Positions 23,019 through 23,995 of a DNA stretch of 23,995 nt are shown here, piece after piece; within the stretch, counting starts at the first letter, position 1; each line of letters begins with the position of its first letter. Under the pieces are notes generated by a model, which saw only the letters and a list, made by a program, of their open reading frames with translations, ran no database searches and was not told the origin of the DNA. The translations under genes were made by a program, and so were the position numbers. The DNA is from Chrysiogenia bacterium (GTDB lineage Bacteria > JAGRBM01), in the NCBI GenBank assembly GCA_020434085.1, contig JAGRBM010000154.1, positions 1-23,995 of the forward strand, read 5' to 3'.

Positions 23019-23995
23019 ATGTCTACTACAGAGACCTCGACCGAGTTCGCACAGTTCGAACTCGGCCCCGCGCTTCAGCGCGGAATCGCTGAGGCCGGCT
23101 TTACTTCGCCGCGCCCGATTCAATCACAAGCCATCCCCGACGCCCTTGCAGGGCGCGACGTGCTGGGCCTTGCCCAGACGGGCACCGGCAAGACGGCGGC
23201 CTTTGCGCTGCCGATTCTCGAGCGCCTGCTCTCGGGCCGCGGCAACGGCGACCCCCGGGCGCTGATTCTGGCGCCCACGCGCGAGCTGGCCAACCAGATC
23301 GACGTGGAGATCCGCACCCTGGCGCGTTTTACGCGCGTCAAGACGGTCACCATCTACGGCGGCATGTCCATTCAGAAGCAGGTCAACCAGCTCCGTCGCG
23401 GCACCGACATCGTCATTGCCTGTCCGGGCCGTTTGCTCGACCTGCTCAATCGCGGGGCGCTGCATCTCAAGGCGGTCGAGACCCTCGTCCTGGACGAGGC
23501 CGACCACATGTTCGACATGGGCTTTCTGCCCGACATCAAGCGGATCCTGAAGGCGCTGCCCGCCGAGCGCCAGAACCTGCTCTTCTCGGCCACGATGCCC
23601 AAGGAAATTCGCGGCCTGGCCGACAACCTGCTTACCGACCCGCTGGTCGTCGAACTGGCCAACACCATGCCGGCCGAGACGATCGAGCACGCGCTCTATC
23701 CCGTCGCGGAAAAGCGCAAGCTCGACCTGCTCAAGTATCTCATCGATCAGGCCGACTTCAATTCGGCGATCGTGTTCACCCGCACCAAGCACCGCGCCAA
23801 ACGCCTGGCCGAGCAGCTCGACAAGGCCGGCCACCGCGCCGTCGCCCTGCAGGGCAACATGTCCCAGGCCCAGCGTGACCGTGCGATGGAGGGCTTCCGT
23901 CGCGGACGCTCCGACATCCTGGTTGCGACCGACATCGCCGCGCGCGGTATCGATGTGGCGAACATCTCCCACGTGGTGAACTTCGACGTGCCCAA
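23019..23995 (+). CDS. DEAD-box RNA helicase (RhlE-like), 5' part, runs off right edge
   Basis: The frame from ATG 23019 is open to the window end (325 complete codons). All expected motifs are present in order: Q motif FELGPALQRGIAEAGFTSPRPIQSQAIP (13-40), motif I AQTGTGKT (52-59), Ia PTRELANQ, Ib CPGRLLDL, II DEAD (159-162) in LDEADHMFDMGFLPDIKRIL, III SAT (190-192), IV IVFTRTKHRAKRLAEQL, and V VATDIAARGIDV. It is an ATP-dependent RNA remodeler for ribosome assembly, RNA decay or cold adaptation. H-M-F-D-M-G-F-L-P-D-I is RhlE-like, but the C-terminal tail that separates RhlE, SrmB and DeaD classes is cut off. The ribosome site is a modest AGGA 5 nt upstream, just after a structured leader. 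Confidence 0.95.
   Translation, partial: MSTTETSTEFAQFELGPALQRGIAEAGFTSPRPIQSQAIPDALAGRDVLGLAQTGTGKTAAFALPILERLLSGRGNGDPRALILAPTRELANQIDVEIRTLARFTRVKTVTIYGGMSIQKQVNQLRRGTDIVIACPGRLLDLLNRGALHLKAVETLVLDEADHMFDMGFLPDIKRILKALPAERQNLLFSATMPKEIRGLADNLLTDPLVVELANTMPAETIEHALYPVAEKRKLDLLKYLIDQADFNSAIVFTRTKHRAKRLAEQLDKAGHRAVALQGNMSQAQRDRAMEGFRRGRSDILVATDIAARGIDVANISHVVNFDVP

Noticed and set aside
1-23995. Mobile elements, CRISPR arrays, tRNA or rRNA genes, prophage
   Set aside because: No transposase, integrase, terminal inverted repeats, regular spacer arrays or RNA-gene sequence were recognised on either strand.

Overview
The window is GC-rich, densely coding bacterial DNA. It reads as a Gram-negative proteobacterium or a related deltaproteobacterial-type lineage: signal-peptide PstS, a lipoprotein ABC receptor, an MscS channel and large proteobacterial-style PstC/PstA. 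The gene set fits a saline or osmotically variable habitat. I see no mobile element, tRNA, rRNA or CRISPR array.

Layout. (1) 1-1265, minus: an alpha/beta hydrolase overlapping by ATGA with a glycoside hydrolase family 3 gene that runs off the left edge. (2) 1266-1594: a divergent intergenic region holding a minus-oriented terminator-like hairpin and a good Pho box. (3) 1595-10580, plus: one phosphate unit, pstS-pstC-pstA-pstB-phoU-phoB-phoR, mostly with overlapping stops and starts. Uptake, the signalling adaptor PhoU and the two-component system therefore probably share one PhoB-controlled transcript. (4) 10629-13837, plus: a TetR regulator with a 19-bp palindromic operator in its own promoter, a HemJ/CopD-like membrane protein, a crotonase-family enzyme and a FabH-type ketoacyl synthase, closed by a bidirectional terminator. 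(5) 13907-15518, minus: an MscS channel and a MarC-family membrane protein. (6) 15649-22730, plus: ectA-ectB-ectC-ectD, a second ectD-like gene, then ehuB-ehuC-ehuD-ehuA. This joins ectoine and hydroxyectoine synthesis to an ectoine-type importer in one run of nine genes. (7) 22731-23995: a structured leader followed by a DEAD-box RNA helicase that runs off the right edge.

Most notable points. The gene after ectD encodes an EctD-like protein that keeps the ectoine hydroxylase signature SDFETWHVEDG, but both iron-binding histidines are arginine, so it looks like a pseudoenzyme of the ectoine pathway. ectA appears to start at a rare ATC codon 5 nt after a perfect AGGAGG. A channel that can release solutes (MscS), ectoine synthesis and ectoine uptake lie side by side as an osmostress island. 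Two real edge genes, GH3 and the DEAD-box helicase, are open at the window ends and easy to miss.
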